64,000 nucleotides of DNA from Elusimicrobiota bacterium. GTDB taxonomy: Bacteria; Elusimicrobiota; Elusimicrobia; UBA1565; UBA9628. Positions within the stretch are counted from its first letter, which is position 1. The number at the start of each line of letters is the position of its first letter. The translations under genes were made by a program, and so were the position numbers. Where the stretch lies: contig JACQWX010000035.1 in the NCBI GenBank assembly GCA_016209035.1, positions 1-64,000 on the forward strand, given 5' to 3'. Positions 7,109 to 15,448 of the stretch are shown here, piece by piece. Under the pieces are notes generated by a model. It made no database searches. It was not told the origin of the DNA and saw only the letters and a list, made by a program, of their open reading frames with translations.

Positions 7109-8260
7109 ATGAAGCCCATCGGAACGGTATTGCTGACAGGGATCGGGATGCTGGCGCCGGCCGTTATGGCGGCCGAGACCGTCAACTGGCAAGTGACCGT
7201 CACTGCGCAGGAGGAGTTCGTCACCCAGCAGTGGCAGGGATTCTCGGCGACCGTTGGACTCTCCGGCATGGGCGGCGTGAACAACTACGTGCCTCCGCAG
7301 GGGACGGTGCGCCTCGACATCACCGTGGCCTTCCCGGATACCACGGCCTGCCAGAACTGCAGCGAGTCCTTCACCTCCATACCGCTCGGATATCCCTATT
7401 ATGCCGTGTGGTACACCTACCTGGGCGGGGGCGTGCACAAGGTGCAGGTCTTCGGCGGCAACGTCGGCGGCGCGCTGCTCCGCGAGGCGGTCTTCGAGCG
7501 GTATTGCCCCAACGGCTACCGCCAGATGACCGTGATGTTCGACGCCCTGGTCAAGACCACCCAATCGCAGCCCCGCTCGGCTTCAGCCGGCGGGACCATG
7601 ACCGGGGGCCTGGGAGAGGTCCAGTCAGCGCCTTGGGCCGCCGCTCCGGCGGCCCAAGGGGGAGGCACGCTGACGAACTACTCCGCGTCCGTCGCGGGCG
7701 ACAACCCGAAGGTCGAGTTGAGCCTCTCCGTCAATGGGGACAAGGTCTCCGGCACCGTCACGGCCAAGTTCCCATCGTGCGTCCCCTCCCCCGAGGTCTG
7801 CGACGGAGCGGACAACGACTGCGACGGGAGCGTGGACGAGGACCAGGGGATGGCGTCCTGCGGCGTCGGGGCATGCGCCACCGCGGTGCCGGCTTGCGTG
7901 GACGGGAAGGCCAATGCCTGCGTGCCGCTCCCTGCCGGCGCCGAGGTCTGCGACGGAGCGGACAACGACTGCGACGGGAGCGTGGACGAGGACCTCGGGT
8001 CCTTGAGCTGCGGCGCGGGGGCGTGCGCGAACACGGTGGCCGCCTGCGTCGGCGGACAGGTCCAAAGCTGCTCGCCGCTTGCGCCCCAGCAGGAGAGGTG
8101 CGACGGCGTGGACAATGACTGCGACGGCGTGGTGGACAACGGGTGCCCGAACGGCATCATCAACCTGATCCAGCGCCTGCTCACCGACCCCACCCCGCCG
8201 CCAGGCCTCGAGAAGAACCTGGACAAGCTGCTCGACAAGTGGAACAACCGCAGGAAATAG
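7109..8260 (+). CDS. Secreted protein with three MopE-type metal-binding repeats
   Basis: 383 residues. A signal peptide (MKPIGTVLLTGIGMLAPAVMA) leads to a domain of about 200 residues I do not recognise, with CQNCSE and several aromatic strands. The C-terminal third carries three copies of the calcium or metal-binding motif CDGxDNDCDGxVD (residues roughly 227, 278 and 330), spaced by Cys-rich linkers. This motif is found in MopE and many extracellular proteins of Deltaproteobacteria and related groups. The protein ends in a basic amphipathic helix. Codons 175-184 are formed by a perfect palindrome. A SD sequence GGGGAGG precedes the ATG. It is transcribed alone and ends at a strong hairpin. 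Likely surface-located; function unknown. Confidence 0.8.
   Translation: MKPIGTVLLTGIGMLAPAVMAAETVNWQVTVTAQEEFVTQQWQGFSATVGLSGMGGVNNYVPPQGTVRLDITVAFPDTTACQNCSESFTSIPLGYPYYAVWYTYLGGGVHKVQVFGGNVGGALLREAVFERYCPNGYRQMTVMFDALVKTTQSQPRSASAGGTMTGGLGEVQSAPWAAAPAAQGGGTLTNYSASVAGDNPKVELSLSVNGDKVSGTVTAKFPSCVPSPEVCDGADNDCDGSVDEDQGMASCGVGACATAVPACVDGKANACVPLPAGAEVCDGADNDCDGSVDEDLGSLSCGAGACANTVAACVGGQVQSCSPLAPQQERCDGVDNDCDGVVDNGCPNGIINLIQRLLTDPTPPPGLEKNLDKLLDKWNNRRK
7631..7659. repeat. Perfect 13-bp palindrome inside the MopE-repeat gene
   Basis: CCTTGGGCCGCCG, a three-base loop, and its exact complement. It encodes an Ala/Pro-rich stretch (PWAAAPAAQG) in a linker of the protein and is in frame. Confidence 0.7.
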
Positions 8261-8263
8261 GGG

Positions 8264-8314
8264 CCGCCCCTCGGGCGGTTACGGGCGGATGGGCCTTTAG
8301 GCCCATCCGCCCGT
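8264..8314 (+). terminator. Double hairpin after the MopE-repeat gene
   Basis: Two stems follow the stop codon: CCGCCC/GGGCGG at 8264-8278 with a three-base loop, and a perfect 15-bp stem at 8281-8314 with a TTTA loop. A T run (CCCTTTTT) follows about ten bases later, so it is a hairpin terminator or mRNA stabiliser rather than a textbook intrinsic terminator. Confidence 0.65.
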
Positions 8315-8392
8315 AGGCCCTCCAGCCCTTTTTCGGGCCGATAGTCCTAGTACACTGATCGCGTGAATCATTCCCGCCGAGGAGGCAACCCC

Positions 8393-9649
8393 ATGGTTCT
8401 TGGCAGGCTGCTGGTGCTGGTCGCCGCGCAAGTCTTCTTCATCTCGAAGGCCGACGCGGCCTGCCCTTACGGCCCGACGGTGCGCAGGATCGTCTCCTGC
8501 AAGCCCGGCGTGAGCGCCCAGGACTGCCGCAAGGTGGCCGAGAAGGCCGGCTGCGACGTAGTCAGGGAGCTCGAGCTCATCAACGCCATCGTCATCGACG
8601 TGAGCGCGACCCAGGAGAAGTCGGCGGACCTGGAGCTCGCCGCGGCGGCCGAGGTGAAGCGCGTCGAAGCGGACCGGAAGGTCAACTGGCTCAAGGCCCT
8701 GGGCGAGTTCAGGCTCCCGGACATCAGAGAGACGGTCGCCCACTTCAGGAGCGCCCTCGCCCCCGACCGAGCGATACCGCGAGGAAGTGCCGCCTCCGAG
8801 GTCTTGGGAGCGGCCGCGCCCAAGGCCGAAGACGACCCTGAGCAGCCCTGGGGCATCCAGCGGTTGAACGCCTCCGGCGCCTGGGCCCGCACCCAAGGAG
8901 CCGGGGTCAAGGTGGCGGTCATCGACACGGGCATCGACTACACGCATCCGGACCTCAAGGCCAACGTGTACGGCGGGGCCAATGTGGTCAACCCCGACAC
9001 GCCGAAGAACTACAAGGACGACCAGGGGCACGGCACCCACGTCTCCGGCACCATCGCGGCGGTCAAAGACGGCCAGGGCGTGGTCGGCGTCGCTCCCAAG
9101 GCCAAGCTCTACGGCGTCAAGGTGCTCGACGCCGACGGCAGCGGCGACTACTCCACCATCATCGCGGGCATCGAGTGGGCCGTGAAGAACAAGATGGTCG
9201 TCGCCAACATGAGCCTCGGCGCCGAGGAGGGCATGGACTCCCTGCAAGACGCGGTCAAGGCCGCGGCCGAAGCAGGCCTCCTCATCGTGGCGGCCGCGGG
9301 CAACAACGGCGGCGCGGTCTGCTATCCCGCGGCCTACCCGGAAGTGGTCGCGGTCTCGGCATCGAACTCCGCGGACAAGATCGCCTCCTTCTCCAGCCGC
9401 GGGCCGGAGATCGCCTTCATCGCGCCCGGCGCGAGCATCAAGTCCACCTTCATGGGAGGGGGCTACGAGACCCATGACGGCACTTCCATGGCCTCCCCCC
9501 ATGTCGCGGGACTCGCGGCCTTGGCTGCCGGCCTAGGGTACAGGGGAGAGGCCATCCGGGGGGCCCTGCAGCGGGCCGCCGCCAAACTGCCCGAGCTGAC
9601 AACATCCCAGCAGGGCAAAGGGCTCATCAACGCGGGCAAGATAAAGTAG
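8393..9649 (+). CDS. Secreted subtilisin-like serine protease (S8) with I9-type propeptide
   Basis: 418 residues. The ATG at 8393 is preceded by GAGGAGG at ideal distance; a GTG ten codons upstream is less likely. Signal peptide to about residue 23 (ending ADAAC), then a propeptide of about 110 residues with the fold pattern of inhibitor I9. The catalytic triad is intact: Asp in VAVIDTGIDYTHPDL, His in GHGTHVSGTIAAV, Ser in GTSMASPHVAGLAAL, and the oxyanion Asn in AAAGNNGG. Length fits a single-domain exported subtilase. It follows the metal-binding-repeat gene but after a terminator, so is probably expressed separately. Confidence 0.93.
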   Translation: MVLGRLLVLVAAQVFFISKADAACPYGPTVRRIVSCKPGVSAQDCRKVAEKAGCDVVRELELINAIVIDVSATQEKSADLELAAAAEVKRVEADRKVNWLKALGEFRLPDIRETVAHFRSALAPDRAIPRGSAASEVLGAAAPKAEDDPEQPWGIQRLNASGAWARTQGAGVKVAVIDTGIDYTHPDLKANVYGGANVVNPDTPKNYKDDQGHGTHVSGTIAAVKDGQGVVGVAPKAKLYGVKVLDADGSGDYSTIIAGIEWAVKNKMVVANMSLGAEEGMDSLQDAVKAAAEAGLLIVAAAGNNGGAVCYPAAYPEVVAVSASNSADKIASFSSRGPEIAFIAPGASIKSTFMGGGYETHDGTSMASPHVAGLAALAAGLGYRGEAIRGALQRAAAKLPELTTSQQGKGLINAGKIK

Positions 9650-9877
9650 CCCAGCCAGGGGGTATCCACATTATTAACAAATTGGGTGCCGGACATCCCC
9701 GCCGGGAAGTAACGGCTTCCCGGCGCCCGGCCGTCGGTCCCATGTCAAGAATTCCTTTTTGTTAAGTTTTAGGTGCCTGACATTTCCTGTTGACTCAAGT
9801 CAATTCCACTTTGTCCCCATTTTGTGCTATAATGTCCAAGTGCCAGGCTTGAATCAGGTGCCCAAGCCTGGCGCCTA
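9650..9877 (+). promoter_or_regulatory. Intergenic region with extended -10 promoter and leader hairpin
   Basis: No gene. TGC-TATAAT at 9825-9833 is an extended -10 element for the fatty-acid-type operon. The predicted leader then contains an inverted repeat (9842-9851 with 9863-9872) of the CCAGGC family, ending five bases before the ATG at 9878, where it could restrict ribosome access. The left part holds several short copies of GGTGCC(G/T)GACAT. Confidence 0.5.
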
Positions 9878-10867
9878 ATGAGCGAACCAACAACAGGGTC
9901 CTCCCGACCGTTCGCAGGCAGAAGTCTTTGGGCCGTCATCCTAGGGGGTTCCTCCGGCTTCGGCCTGGCCTCAGCCAAGAGGCTGGCCAGGGCAGGGATG
10001 AACATCCTCATCGGCCACAAGGACACCGAAGGGACCGTGGAAACGGTCATCAAGCCGCATTTTGACGAGATCCGCGGCCAGGGGGTCGCCCTCGTCACCC
10101 ACAACGCCAACCTCTTCGACGAAATGGAGCGCGGGGCGGTGTTCGAGAGCATCCGGGAGCACGCCGGCCCTGCCGGCGCGCATCTTTTCATGCATTCCAT
10201 CGCGGCCGGGTCCTGCCGCCTGCTCATCGACGACAGAGGGCCGGATTTCAAAGGAATCGCCTTGCGCGGACTGGCGGCGGCCCTTGCGAAGGAAGGAGTG
10301 GCGGTCACGGTGGAGACATTGCGCAGGGCTGTCAACGCCGCTTTCCACGAATCGGGCTGCGACGCGCTGCACACGGTCGCTGAGAGCAATATCCCCTGCA
10401 GCGAGGACCTCTTGACAGAGGTCCAGCTTCAGCGCACGGTCTGGATGATGGGCTACGACTACATGCTCTGGGGACGCGAACTGCTGAAAGAAGGGCTCCT
10501 CTCCCCATCCGCTAGGCTCGTGGCCCTCACATCCGAAGGCAACGCCGTGTCCTGGAGGGGCTATGCCGCCGTCTCCGCCGCAAAGTGCGGCCTGGAGGCG
10601 TGCGCCAGGGCCATGGCGGTGGAGCTGGGCCCCTATGGCGTCCGGTGCTTCGTGCTTCAGCCCGGCATCACGGACACGCCGGCCGGCAACGCCATCCCGG
10701 ATTTCGATCTGATGAAGGCCGAGGCGCGCATGCGCAACCCGTCGCATCGGCTCACCACCCCGGAGGACGTGGCCGAGGTCGTGGCCGCCATGTGCCTGCC
10801 CGGGTTCGACTGGGTCAACGGCGCCGTCATCCGCGTGGACGGCGGCGAGGCAGTATCAGGAGGGTGA
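9878..10867 (+). CDS. Enoyl-ACP reductase-like short-chain dehydrogenase
   Basis: 329 residues, longer than usual FabI/FabL (about 260). Rossmann motif LGGSSGFGLASAKRLARAG sits at residue 22. The catalytic segment YAAVSAAKCGLEACARAMAVELG has Tyr and Lys separated by six residues, the spacing of enoyl-ACP reductases rather than the YxxxK of ketoreductases. The end WVNGAVIRVDGGEAV is typical of the family. A middle insertion of about 60 residues (from about 120 to 190) is unusual. It opens the gene set that continues with KAS III seven bases later, so it probably performs the last reduction of each elongation cycle. Substrate is unknown. Confidence 0.78.
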   Translation: MSEPTTGSSRPFAGRSLWAVILGGSSGFGLASAKRLARAGMNILIGHKDTEGTVETVIKPHFDEIRGQGVALVTHNANLFDEMERGAVFESIREHAGPAGAHLFMHSIAAGSCRLLIDDRGPDFKGIALRGLAAALAKEGVAVTVETLRRAVNAAFHESGCDALHTVAESNIPCSEDLLTEVQLQRTVWMMGYDYMLWGRELLKEGLLSPSARLVALTSEGNAVSWRGYAAVSAAKCGLEACARAMAVELGPYGVRCFVLQPGITDTPAGNAIPDFDLMKAEARMRNPSHRLTTPEDVAEVVAAMCLPGFDWVNGAVIRVDGGEAVSGG

Positions 10868-10873
10868 ACAAGG

Positions 10874-11878
10874 ATGAAACTCGGCATTCTCGGGATGGGC
10901 TGCTATCTGCCGAAGAACGAAATCGACAACGATTTCCTTCATAAGGAAGTGGGCTTGGAGAAGGGCCCGGACTGGGTGAATTCAAGGCTGGGCATCTACC
11001 GCCGGTTCTCCGTCCTGACCAAGGACTACATCGTCAAGACCAAGAACCAGAACCCCAGCCAGGGCATGGCCCACGCGCGCGCGCACGGCGAGACGCCCGT
11101 GACCATGGGCGTCAAGGCGGCCAAGGAGGCCCTCAAGATGGCCGGCGTCGACCCCGAGAAGGTCGGCATGGTCATCGCCAACAGCGACACCCCCTTCGAC
11201 ACCATCCCGGCGACCGCCAACCTCGTCGCCAAGGGCTTAGGCGTGCGCTCCGGCGCGAACTGCGACGTGAACTGCGCCTGCTCGAGCTTCGCCAAGCACA
11301 TGCAGATCCTCTCCGACATGAGGCCCGAGCGGGTGCCCGAGTTCGTGCTCTGCGTGCAGACCGCTTGCTACACCGTGCGCACGGACTACTCCCCGCACTC
11401 GGTCGACGCCTACATCTTCGGCGACGGGGCCTGCGCCCAGGTGCTCTCCACCCGCCACCAGGGAAGGCTGACGGTCGAGCCCATGATCTTCGGGACCGAC
11501 CCCGACGCGGCGGAGAGCATCCTCGTCGACATCGCCGGCCACGTGGTGCAGGACGGCAGGATGGTGCGCGAGTTCTCCGTCCGCAAGACGTGCGAGATGT
11601 ACGAGCACATCGCGGGCGCCAAGGAGCTCTACGCCGACGAGGTCTACACCGTGGCCCACCAGGCCAATTACGTCATGCAGAACTCGGTCCTCCATCACCT
11701 GAGCCTCCCCGAGGACAAGCACCTCAGGAACGTGCATCTGCAGGGCAACATCGCGGCCGCGGGCTGCCCTTCGGCCATCTGCCAGAACCTCGACCGGCTC
11801 CACCGGGGCGACAAGCTCGTCTACGCGGTGCTGGGCGCCGGCCTGGCCTGGGGCGGCGGGTACATGGAAGCCAACTGA
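10874..11878 (+). CDS. 3-ketoacyl-ACP synthase III-like protein
   Basis: 334 residues, normal FabH length. The Cys-His-Asn triad is present: Cys in VNCACSSFAKHM near residue 135, His in VAHQANYVMQ near 260, Asn in LQGNIAAAGCPSA near 292. The N-terminus (GILGMGCYLPKNEIDN) and WVNSRLGIYRRF are family features. It would condense a primer acyl-CoA or acyl-ACP with malonyl-ACP to start a chain. The stop overlaps the start of the next SDR gene. Primer preference cannot be read from the sequence. Confidence 0.85.
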   Translation: MKLGILGMGCYLPKNEIDNDFLHKEVGLEKGPDWVNSRLGIYRRFSVLTKDYIVKTKNQNPSQGMAHARAHGETPVTMGVKAAKEALKMAGVDPEKVGMVIANSDTPFDTIPATANLVAKGLGVRSGANCDVNCACSSFAKHMQILSDMRPERVPEFVLCVQTACYTVRTDYSPHSVDAYIFGDGACAQVLSTRHQGRLTVEPMIFGTDPDAAESILVDIAGHVVQDGRMVREFSVRKTCEMYEHIAGAKELYADEVYTVAHQANYVMQNSVLHHLSLPEDKHLRNVHLQGNIAAAGCPSAICQNLDRLHRGDKLVYAVLGAGLAWGGGYMEAN

Positions 11879-12600
11879 TGGAAGAGATAGCGGTCGTCAC
11901 CGGCGCGGGCGGCGGCATCGGCAAGGCCGTCTCGCTCATGATCCACGACAAGTCCGGAGGCGCGCTCAAGCTCGCCCTGTGCGACATCAACGAGAAGTCC
12001 ATCTCGGAGCTGGCATCCCGCATCCCGGGCTCGTTCGCGGTGGCGTCGGACATCACGACCGAGCTCGGCCGCAAGGCCCTCTTGGACGCGGTCTTGGGCC
12101 AGGGCGCCCCGTCGGTCCTGGTCAACAACGCCGGCGTGGACAAGCCCCACGAGCCCGCACTCGCCATCCAGGAGCCGTCCTACGACGTCCTCCTGGGCTT
12201 GAACCTCAAGGCCCCGGCCTTCCTCATGAAGAGCTTCGGCAAGGAGATGGCGGCCTCGGGCGGAGGCGCCATCGTCAACATCAGCTCGGTCCTGGCCCGG
12301 CACGCCCTCACCGGTTCGGCCCTCTACAGGGCCGGCAAGGCGGCCTTGGAGGCCCTGACCAAGCAGTTCGCCATGGAGCTCGGGCCCCGCGGGGTGAGGG
12401 TCAACGCCGTGGCCCCGGGCTTCATCATGACGCCCATGACGGAGGGCATCCCGCCCGAGACCAAGGAGAAGATCCGGTCCATGGTCGCGTTGGGCGAGTT
12501 CGGCGCGCCTGAGGCCGTGGCGGAGGCGGTCTGGCACCTCATCGAGAACCAATACATCAACGGGGCCGTTTTGCCCGTTGATGGAGGAATGGCCCTATAA
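11878..12600 (+). CDS. 3-ketoacyl-ACP reductase-like SDR
   Basis: 240 residues. Classical short-chain dehydrogenase: VVTGAGGGIGKAVS cofactor motif, VNNAGVD, catalytic Ser in NISSVLA, Tyr and Lys in YRAGKAALEALTKQFAMELG, and the C-terminal INGAVLPVDGGMAL. This is the FabG pattern, reducing 3-ketoacyl to 3-hydroxyacyl thioesters with NADPH. Its start overlaps the KAS III stop (TGATG), so both are translated in step. A spacer of about 50 bases with a palindromic repeat follows before the dehydratase gene. Confidence 0.85.
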   Translation: MEEIAVVTGAGGGIGKAVSLMIHDKSGGALKLALCDINEKSISELASRIPGSFAVASDITTELGRKALLDAVLGQGAPSVLVNNAGVDKPHEPALAIQEPSYDVLLGLNLKAPAFLMKSFGKEMAASGGGAIVNISSVLARHALTGSALYRAGKAALEALTKQFAMELGPRGVRVNAVAPGFIMTPMTEGIPPETKEKIRSMVALGEFGAPEAVAEAVWHLIENQYINGAVLPVDGGMAL

Positions 12601-12612
12601 AACGACACTCAA

Positions 12613-12649
12613 CCCCCACACTGCGCGCCTCCCCGCGGGGGAGGCTTGC
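12613..12649. repeat. Palindromic repeat carrying a Shine-Dalgarno sequence (copy 1)
   Basis: 37 bases, nearly identical to the reverse complement of 39896-39933 (one single-base gap). The core GCCTCCCC-GCG-GGGGAGGC is a perfect stem. Its 3' arm GGGGAGG lies eight bases before the ATG at 12653 and is the only ribosome-binding site there. Confidence 0.75.
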
Positions 12650-12652
12650 ATC

Positions 12653-13180
12653 ATGACCCTCTCTCCCGCGGACATCCTGGCCCTGGTCCCACAGGCTAGG
12701 CCCATGCGGTTCATCGACGAGATCGTGGAGGTCGACGCCGACCACATCGTGGGCGTCTACACCTGGAAGGAGGAGGACTGCGCGGGCCACTTCCCCGGGA
12801 ACCCCGTGGTGCCCGGGGTCAAGCTCATCGAGATGGCGGCCCAGGTCGGCAACGTGGCGTGGGCCATCTGGCTGATGGCGCTTGAGCGCGACCCTGAAGC
12901 CGTGCACGGCATGGTGGGCTTCTTCACCGGCATCGAGCAGGGGACGTTCAAGAAGGTGGTCCGGCCCGGCGACAAGGTCCGCGCCCGGGCCGAGTTCGGC
13001 GACGAGGGCTATTTCCGCTCGAACAAGCTCGCGGCTTTCGTCGAGATACGGTTCGACGGCGGGCCCCAGGACGGGGAGCTCGCCTTCGAAGGCTTCACCT
13101 CGGGGATGTGGGCCCCCCGCGAAGCGGAGGCGCCAGGCGAGGCGCCCGGCTCGAAGCCTGGCACCTGGACCCCGAAATGA
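12653..13180 (+). CDS. 3-hydroxyacyl-ACP dehydratase-like hotdog protein (FabZ/FabA type)
   Basis: 175 residues. Hotdog-fold signature GHFPGNPVVPGVKLIEMAAQVG near residue 45 contains the catalytic His and the helix that normally carries the acidic residue (Glu in KLIEM). The opening RPMRFIDEIVEV is typical of FabZ. It is longer than FabZ (about 145); the last 25 residues (REAEAPGEAPGSKPGTWTPK) are encoded by an inverted repeat and are probably an acquired tail. It dehydrates 3-hydroxyacyl-ACP. The stop overlaps the next KAS gene by four bases. Confidence 0.82.
   Translation: MTLSPADILALVPQARPMRFIDEIVEVDADHIVGVYTWKEEDCAGHFPGNPVVPGVKLIEMAAQVGNVAWAIWLMALERDPEAVHGMVGFFTGIEQGTFKKVVRPGDKVRARAEFGDEGYFRSNKLAAFVEIRFDGGPQDGELAFEGFTSGMWAPREAEAPGEAPGSKPGTWTPK
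13128..13166. repeat. AGGCGCCAGGC-family inverted repeat in the dehydratase 3' end
   Basis: AGGCGCCAGGC at 13128-13138 and GCCTGGCACCT at 13156-13166, one mismatch. It encodes the non-conserved C-terminal tail of the dehydratase. Confidence 0.55.
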
Positions 13181-14487
13181 GGAAGCGCGTCGTCGTCACC
13201 GGGGTCGGCGTCGTGGCGCCCAACGGAGTGGGCCTGCCGGCCTTCAGGGCCGCGCTCAAGGCCGGCAAGTCCGGCATCCGTTGGCACGAGCCCCTGAAGA
13301 AGCTCAATTTCTCCTGCCAGATCGGCGGCATCCCGGACCTCCGCGAGGAGGACATCCTCAAGGTCATTCCCGAGGCGGAGAGGGCCAAGCTCGGGGAGGC
13401 CCAGGTGTACGCCGCGTTCGCCGCCGTGGAGTGCGCGCGCTCGGCCGGCATCCCGGTGGACCTCTCCAACGGCTTCAAGGACGGCTCCGTGGACTGGCAG
13501 ACCGGCGTGGTCATGGGCTGCGGCATCGGCGGCATGGACACCATCTTCGAGGAGATGGGGCCGGCCATGGCCGAAGCGGAGGCCGCCGAGCCCGGCCGGG
13601 GACCTGCCGCCATGGGCACGGGCGTCGTCCCCAAGATCATGGGGAGCTCCACGAGCGTCGTGATCGGCCGGTTCCTCGGCCTGGGGAACCTCACCAGCAG
13701 CAACAGCTCGGCCTGCAACACCGGGACCGAGGCGGTCTTCGCGGGGTACAACCACATCCAGCTGGGCCTGGCCGACGCCATGTACGTCGGCGGAGCGGAA
13801 GGCGCCCACTACGCCATCTGGGCCGGGTTCGACGCCATGCGCGACGTCCTCTGCTCCAAGTACAACGAGATGCCCGAGAAGGGCTCCCAGCCCATGGGGG
13901 CCGGGGCCTGCGGGTTCGTGCCCGGCTCGGGCGCGGGGGTCCTGCGGCTCGAGACCCTGGAGTCCGCCCGCAAGCGCGGCGCTCCCATCCTCGCCGAGCT
14001 CCTTGCAGCGTCTTGCAACTCCGGCGGCCAGCGTGACGGCGGCTCCATGACTTTCCCCAACCCGGAGGGGGTGGCGCGCTGCATCCGCAAGGCCGTCCGG
14101 GACGCGGGCGTTTCGCCCTCCTCCATCAGCCTGGTCAACGGGCACCTCACCTCGACCGGAGCCGACCCCCAGGAGGTCGGCAGCTGGATGGCGGCCTTGG
14201 AGCTCGAACCCGAGCGGTTCCCTCTCATCCAATCCACCAAGTCCATGATCGGCCACGGCCTGGGCGCGGCCGGCGCCATGGAGGCGGTGGCGAGCGTGGA
14301 TCAGCTCAAGGAGGGCTACGTGCACCCCTCCATCAACTGCGACGAGGTGCATCCCCTCATTCGAGCGATTGCGTCAAGTATTCCCCGCTCATGTGTCGAG
14401 CAATCGCTCGAACTCGTCATTAAGGCCTCCTTTGGTTTTGGAGACGTGAATGGCTGCCTGATGTTCAAACGCTGGGACGGGAGGTAA
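13177..14487 (+). CDS. 3-ketoacyl-ACP synthase II-like (KAS I/II family)
   Basis: 436 residues. Active-site Cys in SSACNTGTEAVFAG near residue 186, first His in NGHLTSTGADPQE near 324, second His in KSMIGHGLGAAGAMEAV near 361, and the C-terminal KASFGFGDVNGCLMF. These are the elongating condensing-enzyme features. The motif around the first His (NGHLTST) differs from the standard NAHGTST, as in specialised or polyketide-type synthases. ATG overlaps the dehydratase stop (ATGA). A 13-bp inverted repeat lies near the 3' end, where the protein (IRAIASSIPRSCVEQS) departs from the family. Confidence 0.85.
   Translation: MRKRVVVTGVGVVAPNGVGLPAFRAALKAGKSGIRWHEPLKKLNFSCQIGGIPDLREEDILKVIPEAERAKLGEAQVYAAFAAVECARSAGIPVDLSNGFKDGSVDWQTGVVMGCGIGGMDTIFEEMGPAMAEAEAAEPGRGPAAMGTGVVPKIMGSSTSVVIGRFLGLGNLTSSNSSACNTGTEAVFAGYNHIQLGLADAMYVGGAEGAHYAIWAGFDAMRDVLCSKYNEMPEKGSQPMGAGACGFVPGSGAGVLRLETLESARKRGAPILAELLAASCNSGGQRDGGSMTFPNPEGVARCIRKAVRDAGVSPSSISLVNGHLTSTGADPQEVGSWMAALELEPERFPLIQSTKSMIGHGLGAAGAMEAVASVDQLKEGYVHPSINCDEVHPLIRAIASSIPRSCVEQSLELVIKASFGFGDVNGCLMFKRWDGR
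14360..14412. repeat. 13-bp inverted repeat inside the KAS II-like gene
   Basis: TTCGAGCGATTGC at 14360-14372 and its exact complement at 14400-14412, separated by 27 bases. The block is visibly richer in A and T than the surrounding gene. Confidence 0.65.
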
Positions 14488-14498
14488 ATAGGAAAGAA

Positions 14499-15419
14499 AT
14501 GGCATTCAAGCGCAAGGAAGCAGTCGTCGAGGCCGTGGACCTCAACAGCATCACGCCCCAAGACGCCGAAAAGAGGATCATCCTCGGCGTCAAGAAGTAC
14601 GCCACCAACGAGGCCAACTGGTCCAGGGCCGACCGCAACACGCCGTACCTGGGCCACGTCATCGGGATGGGCATCGAGTCCGCGAACCTCGCCGACATCA
14701 CGATGTCGATCGAGCGCCAATTCCTGACCAGGAAGACCAAGAAGGTCCCGGTCGCGGGATCCGAGACCGAGTTCACCCTGGAAGACGGCGAATTGGGCAA
14801 GCTGCGCATCCTCGAGGGCCAGGATTCGGTGATGGCCACCCCCGGGCTCACCCTCCAGAAGCTCATGGAGCTCGGCCACATGCCGGCCGACCTTGCCTAC
14901 CTCGAAGGCGTGGCGTCCTTCGCCACCAGCGTGACCGTGGGCGCGGGCTACCGTCTCAACGACGCCCTGCTCAAGACCATCTCGCGCTTCCGGGTCCTGA
15001 CCGGCCCCGAGCGCGCCCAGGCCAAGGCCAACCTCGAGTCCCTCTCCACGCAGGCGAAGGACTATGAGACCCTGATCGGCGACCCGGCGGCGCTCGCCGC
15101 GTCCAAGGCCAATGACTTCGAGACGGACAAGGCCTCGCTGACCGCGTTGAACAACGAGCTCGCCATCGTCAACGAGAAGCTCAAGGGCGTGACATCGGAC
15201 GATCCCTCGCGCACGGCAAGCCTGCGCTCCGAAGAGACGCAGATACGGACCAGGCTCCGGATGATGCTCCAGAAGCTGACGGTCTCCGAGGAGGCCGTCC
15301 GCGGCGCGGGCGCGCGCAAGGCCGTCGACCAGGCCAAGTACGACGAGGTCGCGCAAATCCTCGCCAAGACCGTCCGCCAGGCCCAGGACTGCCTCGCGGA
15401 AGCGCCGGTCGGGGGCTGA
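14499..15419 (+). CDS. Unrecognised 306-residue protein of the fatty-acid-type cluster
   Basis: I do not recognise a family. The first 140 residues look globular and mixed (NWSRADRNTPYLGHVIGMGIESANLADI, then a strand-rich part around TEFTLEDGELGKLRI). From about 165 to 300 the sequence is almost purely helical and charged, with heptad-like stretches (LTALNNELAIVNEKLKGV, RSEETQIRTRLRMMLQKL), suggesting a coiled coil. No signal peptide, no membrane segment, no phosphopantetheine DSL/DSV motif, so it is not an acyl carrier protein. It lies 11 bases after the KAS gene and 29 bases before the PlsC-AcpS fusion, so it is probably part of the same operon, perhaps as a scaffold. Confidence 0.6.
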   Translation: MAFKRKEAVVEAVDLNSITPQDAEKRIILGVKKYATNEANWSRADRNTPYLGHVIGMGIESANLADITMSIERQFLTRKTKKVPVAGSETEFTLEDGELGKLRILEGQDSVMATPGLTLQKLMELGHMPADLAYLEGVASFATSVTVGAGYRLNDALLKTISRFRVLTGPERAQAKANLESLSTQAKDYETLIGDPAALAASKANDFETDKASLTALNNELAIVNEKLKGVTSDDPSRTASLRSEETQIRTRLRMMLQKLTVSEEAVRGAGARKAVDQAKYDEVAQILAKTVRQAQDCLAEAPVGG

Positions 15420-15448
15420 AGACGCTCTCCCCCGCCGACGTCAGGCGC

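Noticed and set aside
14499..15419. Acyl carrier protein hidden in the lipid cluster
   Set aside because: No DSL/DSV phosphopantetheine site in this protein or in any short frame between the cluster genes.
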